Shown: positions 8,864 through 17,639 of the stretch, piece by piece
How the letters are laid out: every line of letters starts with the position of its first letter
How positions within the stretch are numbered: position 1 is the stretch's first letter
From: Planctomycetota bacterium
GTDB taxonomy: Bacteria; Planctomycetota; Phycisphaerae; UBA1845; UTPLA1
DNA length: 64,000 nucleotides
Assembly: GCA_015654675.1 (NCBI GenBank)
Contig: JAATGM010000055.1
Coordinates: 186,908-250,907, forward strand
Direction: 5' to 3'
Notes under the pieces: model-generated
The model's database searches: none
Seen by the model: the letters and a program-made list of their open reading frames with translations, nothing else
What the model was told of the DNA's origin: nothing
Made by a program: the position numbers and the translations under genes

Positions 8864-9526
8864 ATGAGCACCGTGCGTCATGCAACCAAGGAGTCGGCCC
8901 GGCGCGAGTTTGAGAACTGGGCGCCGTCGTACGACCGGAGCATCCTGCAACGGCTGGTGTTTGGTCCGTCTTATCGGGCTTTCATGGAAGAGCTGGTGCG
9001 CTGGCGGCTGAACGACCCGGCCCCGTTTGACGTGCTGGATGTCGGCTGCGGAACGGGCAGCTGGCTGGCGATGATCTGGTCAACGAGTCTGCCGAGCGGG
9101 CGGCTGTGCGGGCTGGATTACTCGCACACGATGTGCCGGCTGGCGGCGGACAAGGCGACCGAGCGCGGTGAGCGGCGCGCGGCGTTCTTCAACGGGGATT
9201 CCGAGCACCTGCCTTTCGCCGATGGCTCGTTCGACCTACTGACGTGCAGCAATTCGTTTCATCATTATCCGCACCAGGCGCAGGTGGTGCGCGAGTTTCG
9301 GCGAGTATTGCGGCCGGGGGGGCGGCTGATGATCATAGACGGGTTCAGGGACAACCTGATCGGCTGGGTGGCGTTTGACGTGCTCGTGACGCGCCGCGAA
9401 GGCAAGGTCTATCACGCCCCATGGTCGGTGATGCGAAAGTATTATGTCGATGCCGGATTCAGTGAGGTTACGCAGCGGAAGTTCAATATCTGGATCCCGC
9501 TGTTCATCACGATCGGCGTCGCGTAG
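8864..9526 (+). CDS. Class I SAM-dependent methyltransferase (UbiE/Methyltransf_11 type)
   Basis: 220 residues. SAM-binding motif I is VLDVGCGTGSWL, motif II GLDYSHTM, then DSEHLPFADGSFDLLTCSNSF cut across motifs III-IV, and VLRPGGRLMIIDGF. This is a Methyltransf_11/UbiE-like enzyme; the acceptor is not identifiable. The C-terminal segment (FNIWIPLFITIGVA) is hydrophobic and may touch the membrane, which would suit a quinone or lipid substrate (inference). It is followed directly by the GAF-phosphatase gene. Confidence 0.85.
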   Translation: MSTVRHATKESARREFENWAPSYDRSILQRLVFGPSYRAFMEELVRWRLNDPAPFDVLDVGCGTGSWLAMIWSTSLPSGRLCGLDYSHTMCRLAADKATERGERRAAFFNGDSEHLPFADGSFDLLTCSNSFHHYPHQAQVVREFRRVLRPGGRLMIIDGFRDNLIGWVAFDVLVTRREGKVYHAPWSVMRKYYVDAGFSEVTQRKFNIWIPLFITIGVA

Positions 9527-9568
9527 TTGGATGGGGGCGACGGGGCAGCGCGCGGCAATTGCGGCGCG

Positions 9569-10846
9569 ATGGAGGATGGCGTGACGGTCAGCACGATCCG
9601 ATCGGCGGAGCAGCGCATCGCCGACTTGATGGAGGTGCTGGAGGTGTCGCGCCGACTGGCGGCGTCGGGCGAGCTGCGGCCGCTGCTGGAGGCGATTGAG
9701 CGGGCGTCGCTTCGCGTTTTGAATTGCGAGCGGTCGACGGTTTTTCTTTACGATCGTCAGAAGGACGAACTGGTGAGCCATGTCGCCACCGGCGTGGGAG
9801 AGATCCGCGTGCCGGCCACGCGCGGCATCGTCGGCGAAGTGATGCGGACGAACGCGGTCATCAATGTGCCGGATGCGTACAGCGATCCGCGCTTCAACGC
9901 GGAGATCGACCGGAAGACCGGTTTTCGCACGCGGAACATGCTGACGTTTCCGCTGGTCGGCTATGACAATTCGATCGTGGGGGTTTTGCAGGTTCTGAAC
10001 AAACAGTCCGGGCCGTTTGATGCGTGGGACGAGCAACTGGTGCATACGTTCGGAGCGCAGGCCGGGATTGCAGTGCAGCGGCAGCTATTGTTGGAGCATT
10101 TCGCGGAGAAGCAGCGGATCCAACGCGACCTGGACATCGCGCGCGAAATTCAGCAGGCCAACCTGCCGTCTGAAGCGCCGTGCGTGACGGGATTCGAGAT
10201 CGCGGGCTGGAGCAAGCCGGCGGATGAGACCGGCGGCGATTGTTATGACTATCTCGCTTTAGAGAACGGGCACGTCGCGATGACGGTGGCCGACGCGACC
10301 GGCCACGGAATTGGCCCGGCGCTGGTCATTGCCGAGTGTCGGGCGCTGTTTCGAGGGGTGGTGTCGCTGGAGCCGTCGTTGCCGGTGGTGGTGAAGCTGG
10401 TGAACCGGCTCTTGTGCAATGACTTGCCTGACAATCGATTCGTGACGGCGTTCTTCGGGCTGCTGATTCCGGAGCGCAACCAGCTTCAATACACGGCCGC
10501 GGGGCACGGGCCGATTTTGATTTTCGAGGCGGAGGATAATCACCTCCGGGCCGAATCGGCCAACGGGCTGCCGCTGGGCATCATGGATGACGCGCCCTAC
10601 GACGAGCCGGTGTGCATCGACTTCCAGCACGGCGACATGCTGGTCGTGCTGACGGACGGTTTCCTGGAGTGGGCGAATCCGCGGCGCGAGCAATTCGGCG
10701 TGGAGCGGGTGGAGGTCGTCCTGCGCGAGAACAAGTCGCGGCCGGTGACGGAGGTTATCGAGAAGCTTTACGCTGCCGTGCTGGAGTTCGCGGAGGGGAC
10801 GAAGCAGATGGATGATTTGACGGCAGTGATTGTGAAGCGGAGCTGA
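9569..10846 (+). CDS. GAF-SpoIIE (PP2C-type) serine phosphatase
   Basis: About 425 residues. A GAF domain spans roughly residues 20-185 (CERSTVFLYDRQKDEL, VGVLQVLNK). A helical linker with RDLDIAREIQQANLP follows, then a SpoIIE/PP2C domain with GGDCYDYL, VADATGHGIGPAL, AAGHGPILI and LTDGFLEW, the metal-binding aspartate motifs. Such phosphatases (RsbU/RsbP type) dephosphorylate STAS anti-sigma-factor antagonists in partner switching. The start is uncertain: ATG 9569, or GTG 9581, which has GGAGGA 4 bases upstream. It converges on a second SpoIIE phosphatase 43 bases away. Confidence 0.88.
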   Translation: MEDGVTVSTIRSAEQRIADLMEVLEVSRRLAASGELRPLLEAIERASLRVLNCERSTVFLYDRQKDELVSHVATGVGEIRVPATRGIVGEVMRTNAVINVPDAYSDPRFNAEIDRKTGFRTRNMLTFPLVGYDNSIVGVLQVLNKQSGPFDAWDEQLVHTFGAQAGIAVQRQLLLEHFAEKQRIQRDLDIAREIQQANLPSEAPCVTGFEIAGWSKPADETGGDCYDYLALENGHVAMTVADATGHGIGPALVIAECRALFRGVVSLEPSLPVVVKLVNRLLCNDLPDNRFVTAFFGLLIPERNQLQYTAAGHGPILIFEAEDNHLRAESANGLPLGIMDDAPYDEPVCIDFQHGDMLVVLTDGFLEWANPRREQFGVERVEVVLRENKSRPVTEVIEKLYAAVLEFAEGTKQMDDLTAVIVKRS

Positions 10847-10889
10847 GGGGCTCAATTCAATCTGCGGGGGGCAGCGCACTTTCAGGGTC

Positions 10890-12665
10890 TCAGCGCACTT
10901 TTGCGATGACGAGCGTCAGGTCGTCGGATTGCTTGGCCAATCCCTTGAAGCGGCGGATATCCCAGAGGAGTTGTTGCGCGAGTTGCTGGGCATCGAGTGA
11001 TGCATGGCGCTGCAGCGATTCGTGGAAGCGGGCGCGGCCGAAGGCCTGGCCGTTGTAGTCGATGGCCTCGACGAAGCCGTCGGTGAGGAAGACGAGCAGG
11101 TCGCCCGAGCGCAGGTCAATGCGTCCCATTTCATACGTGGCTTCGCGATCAATGCCTAGGACGGTTCCGCCGTGTTCGAGTGGCGTGATGCGCCCGTCGC
11201 GGAGCAGCAGGACCGGCTCGTGGCCGGCGTTGCAGTAGGTGAAGGTGCGGACGTCGTCGCTGAAGACGCCGTAGACCAGCGTGACGAACTCGCTCATGAG
11301 CGTGTCGCGGCAGATGTGGCGGTTGAGTTCGACCATGATGCGATCGATGTAGTAGATGCTCTTGGCGTGCGCGCGGAGCGCGGCGCGGACGGAAGCCATG
11401 GTGAGCGAGGCGGGAACGCCTTTGCCGACGACGTCGGCGACGGCGACGCCGACGTTGCCGCCGGGGAACTCAAGGAAATCGTAGAAGTCGCCTCCGAGCT
11501 CGTTGCTGGGCTGGTAGATGGCGGCGATGTCGAGGCGCGGGTGGCGGGGCGAGCGGGTCGGGATCATGCGGCGCTGGACGTCGCCGGCGAGACGGACCTG
11601 GCGTTCGAGAGCTTCGGCTTCGCGGGCGTCGCGGCGCATGCGGGCGTGAATAATGGCGGCGGCGCACTGGTTGGCGACGGCACGGAGCAGTGAGATATCG
11701 AGCGGGGTGAAGACGCGCTTTTCGCCGGTGTAGACGCGCATGACGCCGATGTTCTTGCCGCGGAAGGAGAGACTGGTGACGAGGGCGCTGTGGATGCCTT
11801 CGGCGGCGGCCTCTTCCTTGTAGACCGTGCGCGGGTCGGTGGGCATGTCTTCGACGTAGAGGACTTGGCCGGTGAGGGCTTCGGCGTCGATGGGACTCTG
11901 GTGGGTGAGTAGCGGTCCCTTGTTGAGATAGTCCTGCGAGAGATTGTGGACGGCGACGATTCGGAGCTCGCTGGTGTCTTCGTCGAGCAGGCGGATCGCG
12001 GCGGCCTTGGCGCGGAGGGCCTCGGTTACGAGCTGGGCGGAGAGGTTGAGGATCTCCTTGAGGTCGCGCTCTCCGGCAAGCAGCGTGGAGAGGCGATAGA
12101 CGGTTTCGAGCTCTTCGTTGCGCTGGCCGAGCTGGTGGGCCTGATACCAGATTCGGGCGAGGGTGTTGGCCAGGAGTTGGGCGAAGGCGATGGCCGAGCT
12201 CATGTCGCGTTCGGCCCAGTTCTTAAGGCCCCAGGCGGCGCGGCGGAGCGTGTCGTAGTCGAGGCCGAAGCGATCGGCGACGGTGCGGACCTGGTCGTCG
12301 GTAAGCGGGGTGCGCGGGCGGTCGCCGATGATGATGGCGGCCAGCGGCTCGCCCTTGATGTTGACCGGCGCGGCGTATTGGGTGAGGCCGGCGTGGCATT
12401 CCATCTGCACGAGGCCGCCGGTGGCACAAGCCGATTGCGTGGCGCGGGTGTGGCAATCGCGGCAGGCGACGGAGGCCTCGGGGTGATTGAGGAACATGCG
12501 GCAGTAGTCGTTGTCGCCGCCGGGGTCTGTTAAGGGATTGCCGTCGGCATCGCGGATGCTGGTGGCGACGCCGGTGAGGGCGACGAAGGCGTTTTGCACG
12601 TCCTGAAGCGTGGACGCTTTGATGAAGTCGGTGAGAGCGGGGGACTCGGCGGGTTGGGCGTTCAT
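10890..12665 (-). CDS. PocR-GAF-SpoIIE (PP2C-type) serine phosphatase
   Basis: 591 residues. Residues ~10-170 match the PocR sensory domain: helical, with a cysteine cluster (CRMF, CRDCH, CATG, MECHAGL) and PLAAIIIGD. A GAF domain follows (~195-350) with AKAAAIRLLDEDT and GVMRVYTGEKR. The SpoIIE phosphatase domain (~365-590) shows GGDFYDFL, VADVVGKGVPASL, NAGHEPVLL and LTDGFVEA. PocR domains are thought to bind small hydrocarbon-derived ligands, and the cysteines could hold metal or sense redox. A frame running 468 bases further upstream is rejected because it overlaps the divergent radical SAM gene. Confidence 0.88.
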   Translation of the reverse strand: MNAQPAESPALTDFIKASTLQDVQNAFVALTGVATSIRDADGNPLTDPGGDNDYCRMFLNHPEASVACRDCHTRATQSACATGGLVQMECHAGLTQYAAPVNIKGEPLAAIIIGDRPRTPLTDDQVRTVADRFGLDYDTLRRAAWGLKNWAERDMSSAIAFAQLLANTLARIWYQAHQLGQRNEELETVYRLSTLLAGERDLKEILNLSAQLVTEALRAKAAAIRLLDEDTSELRIVAVHNLSQDYLNKGPLLTHQSPIDAEALTGQVLYVEDMPTDPRTVYKEEAAAEGIHSALVTSLSFRGKNIGVMRVYTGEKRVFTPLDISLLRAVANQCAAAIIHARMRRDAREAEALERQVRLAGDVQRRMIPTRSPRHPRLDIAAIYQPSNELGGDFYDFLEFPGGNVGVAVADVVGKGVPASLTMASVRAALRAHAKSIYYIDRIMVELNRHICRDTLMSEFVTLVYGVFSDDVRTFTYCNAGHEPVLLLRDGRITPLEHGGTVLGIDREATYEMGRIDLRSGDLLVFLTDGFVEAIDYNGQAFGRARFHESLQRHASLDAQQLAQQLLWDIRRFKGLAKQSDDLTLVIAKVR

Positions 12666-12697
12666 AGGGATATTGGTAGTCGGGTGGTTCAAGTCCC

Positions 12698-12703
12698 TAT
12701 TAT
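12698..12703 (+). promoter_or_regulatory. TATTAT -10 element 7 bases before ATG (leaderless start)
   Basis: TATTAT ends 7 bases before the radical SAM gene's ATG at 12711, within a 45-base divergent region. A transcript from it would begin at or next to the start codon. No matching -35 hexamer was found. Confidence 0.4.
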
Positions 12704-12710
12704 AGAGGGC

Positions 12711-13406
12711 ATGGAACTGGTTCGCTACGGACGGTATCCGAACAAGCGTGCGCGCGAGGTCGTGCTGCTGCGCGGGAAGCCGTGCGTGTGGAGCCGGTGC
12801 AGCTTTTGCGACTACATCGCGGACAACACGACGGACGTCGAGCTCATTCGACGAACTGCCGACGAAGAGCTGGCGAAGGTGACGGGGGAGTTCGGGCGGT
12901 TGATGGTGATCAACTCGGGGAGCGTGCAGGAACTGCCGCAGACGATTCGTGAGCGGATTCGCGATTTGATTCGGGCGAAGGGGATTCGCGAGTTCTACAC
13001 GGAGTCGTATTGGGCGTACCGCAAGGACTATGAGGCAACACGGCAGTTTTTTGAGGTTGAGACGCATTTGTTTCTCGGCGTGGAGACGTTTGACGACGGC
13101 GTGCGAAACGGCGTGCTGAACAAGGCGATGCACTGGTCGGGGCCGGACGAGGTGGCGGCCTACACGGATTCGATCAACCTGATGATCGGGATTCGGGGCC
13201 AGACGCGCGAGATGGTGCGGCGCGACGTCGAGATCATGTTGAGCAAGTTTCGGTATGGGATCGTGAACCTGTTCACGGAGAATACGAAGTCGGCCGGGCT
13301 TATGGATGAGGAGCTAAAGGGGTGGTTTCTCGAGGAGTTTGACTGGTTGAAGGGGGAGGAGCGGGTGGACGTGCTGGTGGAGAACACGGGGTTTGGGGTG
13401 GGGTAG
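12711..13406 (+). CDS. Radical SAM superfamily protein
   Basis: 231 residues with a cysteine cluster CVWSRCSFC near the N-terminus. The spacing is Cx4Cx2C rather than the usual Cx3Cx2C, followed by Asp-Tyr. Later features such as LFLGVETFDDGVRN and GIRGQT resemble radical SAM barrel strands. It is short for the superfamily, so the barrel may be partial. Substrate unknown. The start at 12711 was chosen because an upstream extension would run into the PocR phosphatase gene on the other strand. It shares a 45-base divergent promoter region with that gene. Confidence 0.75.
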   Translation: MELVRYGRYPNKRAREVVLLRGKPCVWSRCSFCDYIADNTTDVELIRRTADEELAKVTGEFGRLMVINSGSVQELPQTIRERIRDLIRAKGIREFYTESYWAYRKDYEATRQFFEVETHLFLGVETFDDGVRNGVLNKAMHWSGPDEVAAYTDSINLMIGIRGQTREMVRRDVEIMLSKFRYGIVNLFTENTKSAGLMDEELKGWFLEEFDWLKGEERVDVLVENTGFGVG

Positions 13407-13489
13407 CGGGGAACGCTGCTCGGCGGGGCGCGGAAAGCCGAATATAAGAAGATCGGTGAATCACACGGGCTCGGGCGCGCGTCTTGGGA

Positions 13490-14614
13490 ATGGATCAGGC
13501 AGGATCAGGATTAGCAGATGGGCGGAAGTGGCGCATTTGCTTCTTTGCGCCGGGGTCGAACGTTCATACGCAGCGCTGGGTGGAGGCGATGGCCGATCGG
13601 GGCCACGAGGTGCTGCTGATCTCGACCGATCGGCCGCGCGCGATGCGAGCGCGGGTGTTTTATCCCGCGCCGGGGAGTTCGCGCTGGCGATTTCTTCCGA
13701 AGTTGCGCGCGGCGTTTGCGCATGGCGACATGGCGCGGGCGACGCAGGAGTTCCGGCCGGACTTCGTGCACATGCACTGGCTGAATGCGTCGATGTTGTC
13801 GGTCATGCAGGCGCGGCATTGGCGGCGGCTGATCATTTCGGTGTGGGGCACGGATGTAATCTGGGATGTTTCGGAGCATGAGCCGTGGTTGCGGCGGACG
13901 TTGCGGCGGCGCATCGCGGCGCAGGCGGAGATCATCACGGCTACGTCGGAGTTCCTTGCCGGGCGGACGCAGGCGATCGTGGGGCTCAGCGCGCGGCCGA
14001 CCGTGGTGCCGTTTGGGATTGATACCGAGGCATTTTCGCCGGGGGCAAAGCGGGCAGCCGGGGGAGAAATTGTCATTGGGTATTTGAAGCACTACATGCC
14101 ACGCTACGGGCCGGAGATCGCGGTGCGAAGCATGTTGCGGGTGCGGGCGGCGATTCCCGGGGCGCGGTTGGAGATGTATGGGGCGGGCGATCAGGCCGGG
14201 CTCGAGCGATTGGTTGGCGAATTGGGCCTCGGCGACGCGGTGCGTGTTCACGGTCCGGTGGCGCATGCGGAGGTTGCCGGGGTGATGCGCGGGTTTGATA
14301 TTTACTGCATGCCTTCGTTGAGCGAGTCGTTTGGGGTGTCGGCATTGGAAGCGTCGGCTTGCGGCGTTTCGGTGGTGGCGAGCGATGTGGGCGGAGTTCC
14401 TGAAGTGGTGGTGGACGGGCAGACGGGTGTGCTGGTTCGATCGGGTGACGTGAATGGGCTTGCGGATGCGCTGATTCGGCTGGCGGGCGATGCGACTGCG
14501 CGGGAGCAGATGGGCGCGGCGGGTCGCGCATTTGTTGTCGGGCGATATCGGTGGGCCGACAGCGTGACGGCGATGGAGGGGGTTTATGAGCGGATGATGG
14601 TGAATGGGCGATAA
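13490..14614 (+). CDS. Glycosyltransferase family 4 (GT-B fold)
   Basis: 374 residues. The N-terminal half has the GT4 acceptor-side pattern (ICFFAPGSNVHTQRW, FVHMHWLNA). The C-terminal half has the donor-binding motif ESFGVSALEASACGVSVVAS followed by DVGGVPEVV, where the ExxxxxxxE glutamates contact the nucleotide sugar. These retaining enzymes build cell-surface glycans. The neighbour downstream is lpxD, so an envelope role fits, although the genes are separated by a likely promoter. Start at ATG 13490; a TTG two codons earlier is less likely. Confidence 0.88.
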   Translation: MDQAGSGLADGRKWRICFFAPGSNVHTQRWVEAMADRGHEVLLISTDRPRAMRARVFYPAPGSSRWRFLPKLRAAFAHGDMARATQEFRPDFVHMHWLNASMLSVMQARHWRRLIISVWGTDVIWDVSEHEPWLRRTLRRRIAAQAEIITATSEFLAGRTQAIVGLSARPTVVPFGIDTEAFSPGAKRAAGGEIVIGYLKHYMPRYGPEIAVRSMLRVRAAIPGARLEMYGAGDQAGLERLVGELGLGDAVRVHGPVAHAEVAGVMRGFDIYCMPSLSESFGVSALEASACGVSVVASDVGGVPEVVVDGQTGVLVRSGDVNGLADALIRLAGDATAREQMGAAGRAFVVGRYRWADSVTAMEGVYERMMVNGR

Positions 14615-14628
14615 GCGGGCGGGCTGCG

Positions 14629-14657
14629 TTGACCCCTGCAGCCGGGTTCTCTAGCAT
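14629..14657 (+). promoter_or_regulatory. Candidate sigma-70 promoter of lpxD
   Basis: TTGACC (14629-14634) and TAGCAT (14652-14657) are separated by exactly 17 bases: 5/6 and 4/6 matches to consensus. The lpxD ATG lies 11 bases after the -10, leaving a leader of only a few bases. Confidence 0.4.
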
Positions 14658-14668
14658 GATTCGCGCTG

Positions 14669-15745
14669 ATGCCTGAGACGCTTTCCGCGATTGCTGAATA
14701 CCTTTCCTCGCAGGGCCTTGCCTGCGAGTGCGCGGGGGACGTGAGCACGCGAATTCGGGCCGTGGCCACGCTGGGGGACGCGGGGCCGGACGAGATCAGC
14801 TTTCTTTCCAATCCAAAATACGAAAAGGCGCTGGGGACGACGCGGGCCGGTGCGGTGGTCGTCTCCAAGACGCAGGCGGTTCCGGAGGGGCGGACCGTAT
14901 TGCGCGTGGCTGATCCGTACGCGGCCATCATGATGCTGATCATCCGCATTCACGGTTATCGCAAGCATCCGGGCAAGGGCGTGCATGCTGAGGCGAAGGT
15001 GGATGCTTCAGCGCAGATTGGCGAAAACGCGAACATCATGCATGGGGCGACTGTTGCGGCGGGCGTCTCGATCGGGCGGAACGTGGTTTTGTATCCGGGC
15101 GTTTATGTCGCGGCGGGCAGCCGGCTGGGCGACGACTGCGTGCTTTATCCGAACGTGGTGGTGTACGACGGCTGCATGCTGGGGAACCGCGTCACGATTC
15201 ACGCGAACAGCGTGATCGGCGAGGACGGGCTCGGTTATGCGCCGCTGGGGCGAAAGTGGCACAAGATTCCGCAGGTGGGAATTGTTGAAATCGGCGACGA
15301 CGTTGAAATCGGCGCGAGTTGCACCATCGACCGGGCGACGCTGGGTCGGACGTCGATCGGGGCGGGGACGAAGTTCAGTAATCTGATTGCCATTGGGCAT
15401 GGATCGCGTATTGGGCGGGATTGCATGTTTGTGGCGCAGGTGGGCATCGCCGGATCGGTCACGGTGGGCGAGCATGTCACCATGGCGGGCAAGGTCGGCG
15501 TGGCCGGGCACCTCACGATCGGCGATGACGTTCAGATCGCGGCGCTGTCGGGCGTCATGAACGACATTCCGCCGAACACGCGGGCATTCGGGCAGCCGGC
15601 GCTGCCGATGAACGAGGCGAAGCGGGTTTACGCCGTGATCACGCGATTGCCCGAGATGCGCGACAAGCTGAAGCGGCTTGAGCGCGAAATGGAAAAGCTG
15701 CAGGCCGACATCGCGGCGCTCAATTCCCCAACAGATCGGAAATAA
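14669..15745 (+). CDS. lpxD: UDP-3-O-acylglucosamine N-acyltransferase
   Basis: 358 residues, normal for LpxD. The N-terminal uridine-binding domain shows DEISFLSNPKYEKAL. The rest is a left-handed beta-helix of hexapeptide repeats with IGENANIMHGATV, NSVIGEDGLGYAP and NLIAIGHGSRIG; the His in IGHGS matches the LpxD catalytic histidine. A C-terminal helix (LKRLEREMEKLQADIAAL) closes the trimer. It N-acylates UDP-3-O-acyl-glucosamine in lipid A synthesis and indicates an LPS-type outer membrane. Its end overlaps the convergent subtilase gene by 26 bases. No other lpx gene is in the window. Confidence 0.94.
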   Translation: MPETLSAIAEYLSSQGLACECAGDVSTRIRAVATLGDAGPDEISFLSNPKYEKALGTTRAGAVVVSKTQAVPEGRTVLRVADPYAAIMMLIIRIHGYRKHPGKGVHAEAKVDASAQIGENANIMHGATVAAGVSIGRNVVLYPGVYVAAGSRLGDDCVLYPNVVVYDGCMLGNRVTIHANSVIGEDGLGYAPLGRKWHKIPQVGIVEIGDDVEIGASCTIDRATLGRTSIGAGTKFSNLIAIGHGSRIGRDCMFVAQVGIAGSVTVGEHVTMAGKVGVAGHLTIGDDVQIAALSGVMNDIPPNTRAFGQPALPMNEAKRVYAVITRLPEMRDKLKRLEREMEKLQADIAALNSPTDRK

Positions 15746-17372
15746 ACAGGGGCACGTCGGCGGCCGAAACATGTCCGTCGACGTTCAAGTCTGATTGGAT
15801 TTGCTCGGAAAGACTGGGGCTGTTCTGGGCCAGCGCCCGTGTGAACGCGGCAATGTCGTCACCGTTAGCGATGCCGTCCTCGTTGATGTCGCCCTCGACA
15901 TAGTAGATGGCGGAGTCGACGTTTACGATGCCGTATCCGCGAATGAACAGCGGATCGGTCAGCCCGTTGTTGGCGAAGCCCGAGGCAGTGTGGAGCAGGA
16001 CGCGGCGAATTTTCTGCGCGTTCCAGGTGGGGTGTGCCTGAATGAGCAGACTGGTCGCTCCGGCAAGCAGGGGTGTCGACAGGGATGTTCCGCTCACCGC
16101 AATGATCGATGAGTTGTCCTGAGCCGCGACCGTGGCGGTATCGAGACCACGCGCGAGCAGTTCGGGTTTGACGCGGCCGTCGGCGGTCGGGCCGTCGGAC
16201 GAAAATGAAGTGATGACGCCGTTGAGATCGACCGCTCCGCACGTCAGAACGTTTAACGCGTCGGCCGGGGCGATGAGGTGGGCGACCGCGGGAGAGCCGT
16301 CGTTGCCTTCGTTGCCGGCCGCCGTGCAACAAACCAGGCCGAGTGCCGTGGCCGTATTGACAGCGATGGTCGTAACAGCGGTGTGGCCGTTGAGGTCGGC
16401 TTGCGTGTACCAGTCGATGTAACCGAGCGAGCTGGTGGCGAGGTCGGCGCCGTGGGCTTCGATCCATTCGAGGCCGGCCACGTAATTGTCTTCCTCGGCG
16501 GGGACTTCCTGGCTGATGTCCTCGGTCTTCGCGAGGACGAACGAGGCGTCGTATGCCGCGCCGACCAGCACTCCGGGGTTATACGCTGCAAGCGTTCCGA
16601 GGATGTAAGTGCCGTGGTTGTGCTGGCCGGGGAAGTCGCTCGGCTCGGGTCCGGGGTTGGAGTCGTTGTTGACGAAGTCGTACTGATCGATGACCTGCAC
16701 GGGGTGGGCGTTGATGGTCTGGTTGAAAGCGGCGTGAGTCAGGCGGAAGCCCGAGTCGAGGATGCCGATGATGATGCCGTTGCCGGTAAAGCCGGCGTTA
16801 TGTGCGGCGACGACACCGATCTGGTTGAGCTGGTTATAAGCCGGGCCGTAGAAACCGGGGCCGACAGTGCCGCGCGGCGCCGGCTGCGCGGCGATCGGCT
16901 TTTCGGGCATCGGCTTGCGCGGGGCGGCATGGGCGACTGGTTGAACGAGGCGGACGAAAGGCAGCGCGGCGATGGCGCGGAGCTGGTCGGGCGTGGCATC
17001 GGCACTCTGCGCGTTGAGCCAACGGCTGGTCTGGCGAAGTTTTGCGCCGGTGGCGCTGACGGCGTTGATATATGCCGGCGCGACAGGCAGATCGGCCAGT
17101 TCGAGTGCGGGCGTGCGGTCGCCGCGCCGATCGCGGCGGAGCAGCGTTTTGGCGGGCAGGTCGGCGTGACGGATGAGTGCAGCCGCGCTGATGGCGCGTT
17201 CGTCGGCGACCTGTTTATCGGTGAAGAATATCCACACGCGCTGCGTGGCTTGTGCGTCGCGTTGTATGGCGCGATCGAGCGCCGGAGCAATGACCGAGTT
17301 TGCGGGCGGCTCGGCAGCGCTTGCGGCGGCTACGAAGATTGGGAGCAATACGGTGGCGAATCGGACGATCAT
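15720..17372 (-). CDS. Secreted subtilisin-like (S8) peptidase with C-terminal dockerin-like domain
   Basis: 550 residues with a signal peptide ending near AAASAAEPP. The S8 catalytic residues are visible: D206 in GILDSGFRLTH, H253 in HNHGTYILG, N354 in AAGNEGND and S430 in VSGTSLSTP. An inhibitor-like propeptide occupies roughly 25-150. The last ~60 residues form two EF-hand-like repeats (GDINEDGIANGDDI and DLNVDGHVSAADV), the dockerin-type Ca-binding pair common on planctomycete secreted proteins. AGGAG precedes the start, and a TATAAT (minus strand, 17440-17445) lies 68 bases upstream as a likely -10. Confidence 0.92.
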   Translation of the reverse strand: MIVRFATVLLPIFVAAASAAEPPANSVIAPALDRAIQRDAQATQRVWIFFTDKQVADERAISAAALIRHADLPAKTLLRRDRRGDRTPALELADLPVAPAYINAVSATGAKLRQTSRWLNAQSADATPDQLRAIAALPFVRLVQPVAHAAPRKPMPEKPIAAQPAPRGTVGPGFYGPAYNQLNQIGVVAAHNAGFTGNGIIIGILDSGFRLTHAAFNQTINAHPVQVIDQYDFVNNDSNPGPEPSDFPGQHNHGTYILGTLAAYNPGVLVGAAYDASFVLAKTEDISQEVPAEEDNYVAGLEWIEAHGADLATSSLGYIDWYTQADLNGHTAVTTIAVNTATALGLVCCTAAGNEGNDGSPAVAHLIAPADALNVLTCGAVDLNGVITSFSSDGPTADGRVKPELLARGLDTATVAAQDNSSIIAVSGTSLSTPLLAGATSLLIQAHPTWNAQKIRRVLLHTASGFANNGLTDPLFIRGYGIVNVDSAIYYVEGDINEDGIANGDDIAAFTRALAQNSPSLSEQIQSDLNVDGHVSAADVPLFISDLLGN

Positions 17373-17539
17373 GCGAACTCCTGAAAACCCCGGGGCCGGC
17401 GGCAGGTTGGCTCAATGAGCGCCGGCGGGCGATCTACCGATTATACCGCGTCGCGGTGTGTCTTCGGCATGCCGAGCCGGGCGTCTTTACCGGGCACGCG
17501 GGTGTGGCTAGGATTTGGGCTGTGCGAGGGATCGCACGA

Positions 17540-17613
17540 GTCCGCGTAGCTCAATTGGACAGAGTGTCGGCCTCCGAAGCCGAAGGTTGCTGGTTCGAGC
17601 CCAGCCGCGGACG
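17540..17613 (+). tRNA. tRNA-Arg(CCG)
   Basis: A full 74-base cloverleaf. The acceptor arms GTCCGCG/CGCGGAC pair exactly, followed by discriminator G. The D arm is GCTC/GAGT. The anticodon stem is TCGGC/GCCGA with loop CTCCGAA, giving anticodon CCG. The variable loop is 5 bases and the T arm is GCTGG/CCAGC with TTCGAGC. CCA is not encoded. It decodes CGG arginine codons. No integrase or duplicated tRNA end is seen beside it. Confidence 0.96.
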
Positions 17614-17639
17614 TTCAGTTCTCTAGGCGGGACACAGTT

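Noticed and set aside
12666..13133. N-terminal extension of the PocR phosphatase
   Set aside because: It would overlap the divergent radical SAM gene and has random-looking composition; ATG 12665 gives a normal PocR start.
16278..17384. 368-codon open frame on the + strand
   Set aside because: Antisense to the subtilase, which has a full catalytic set and signal peptide.
17540..17613. tRNA-Arg as an integration site of a mobile island
   Set aside because: No integrase, no second copy of the tRNA 3' end, and flanking genes look chromosomal.
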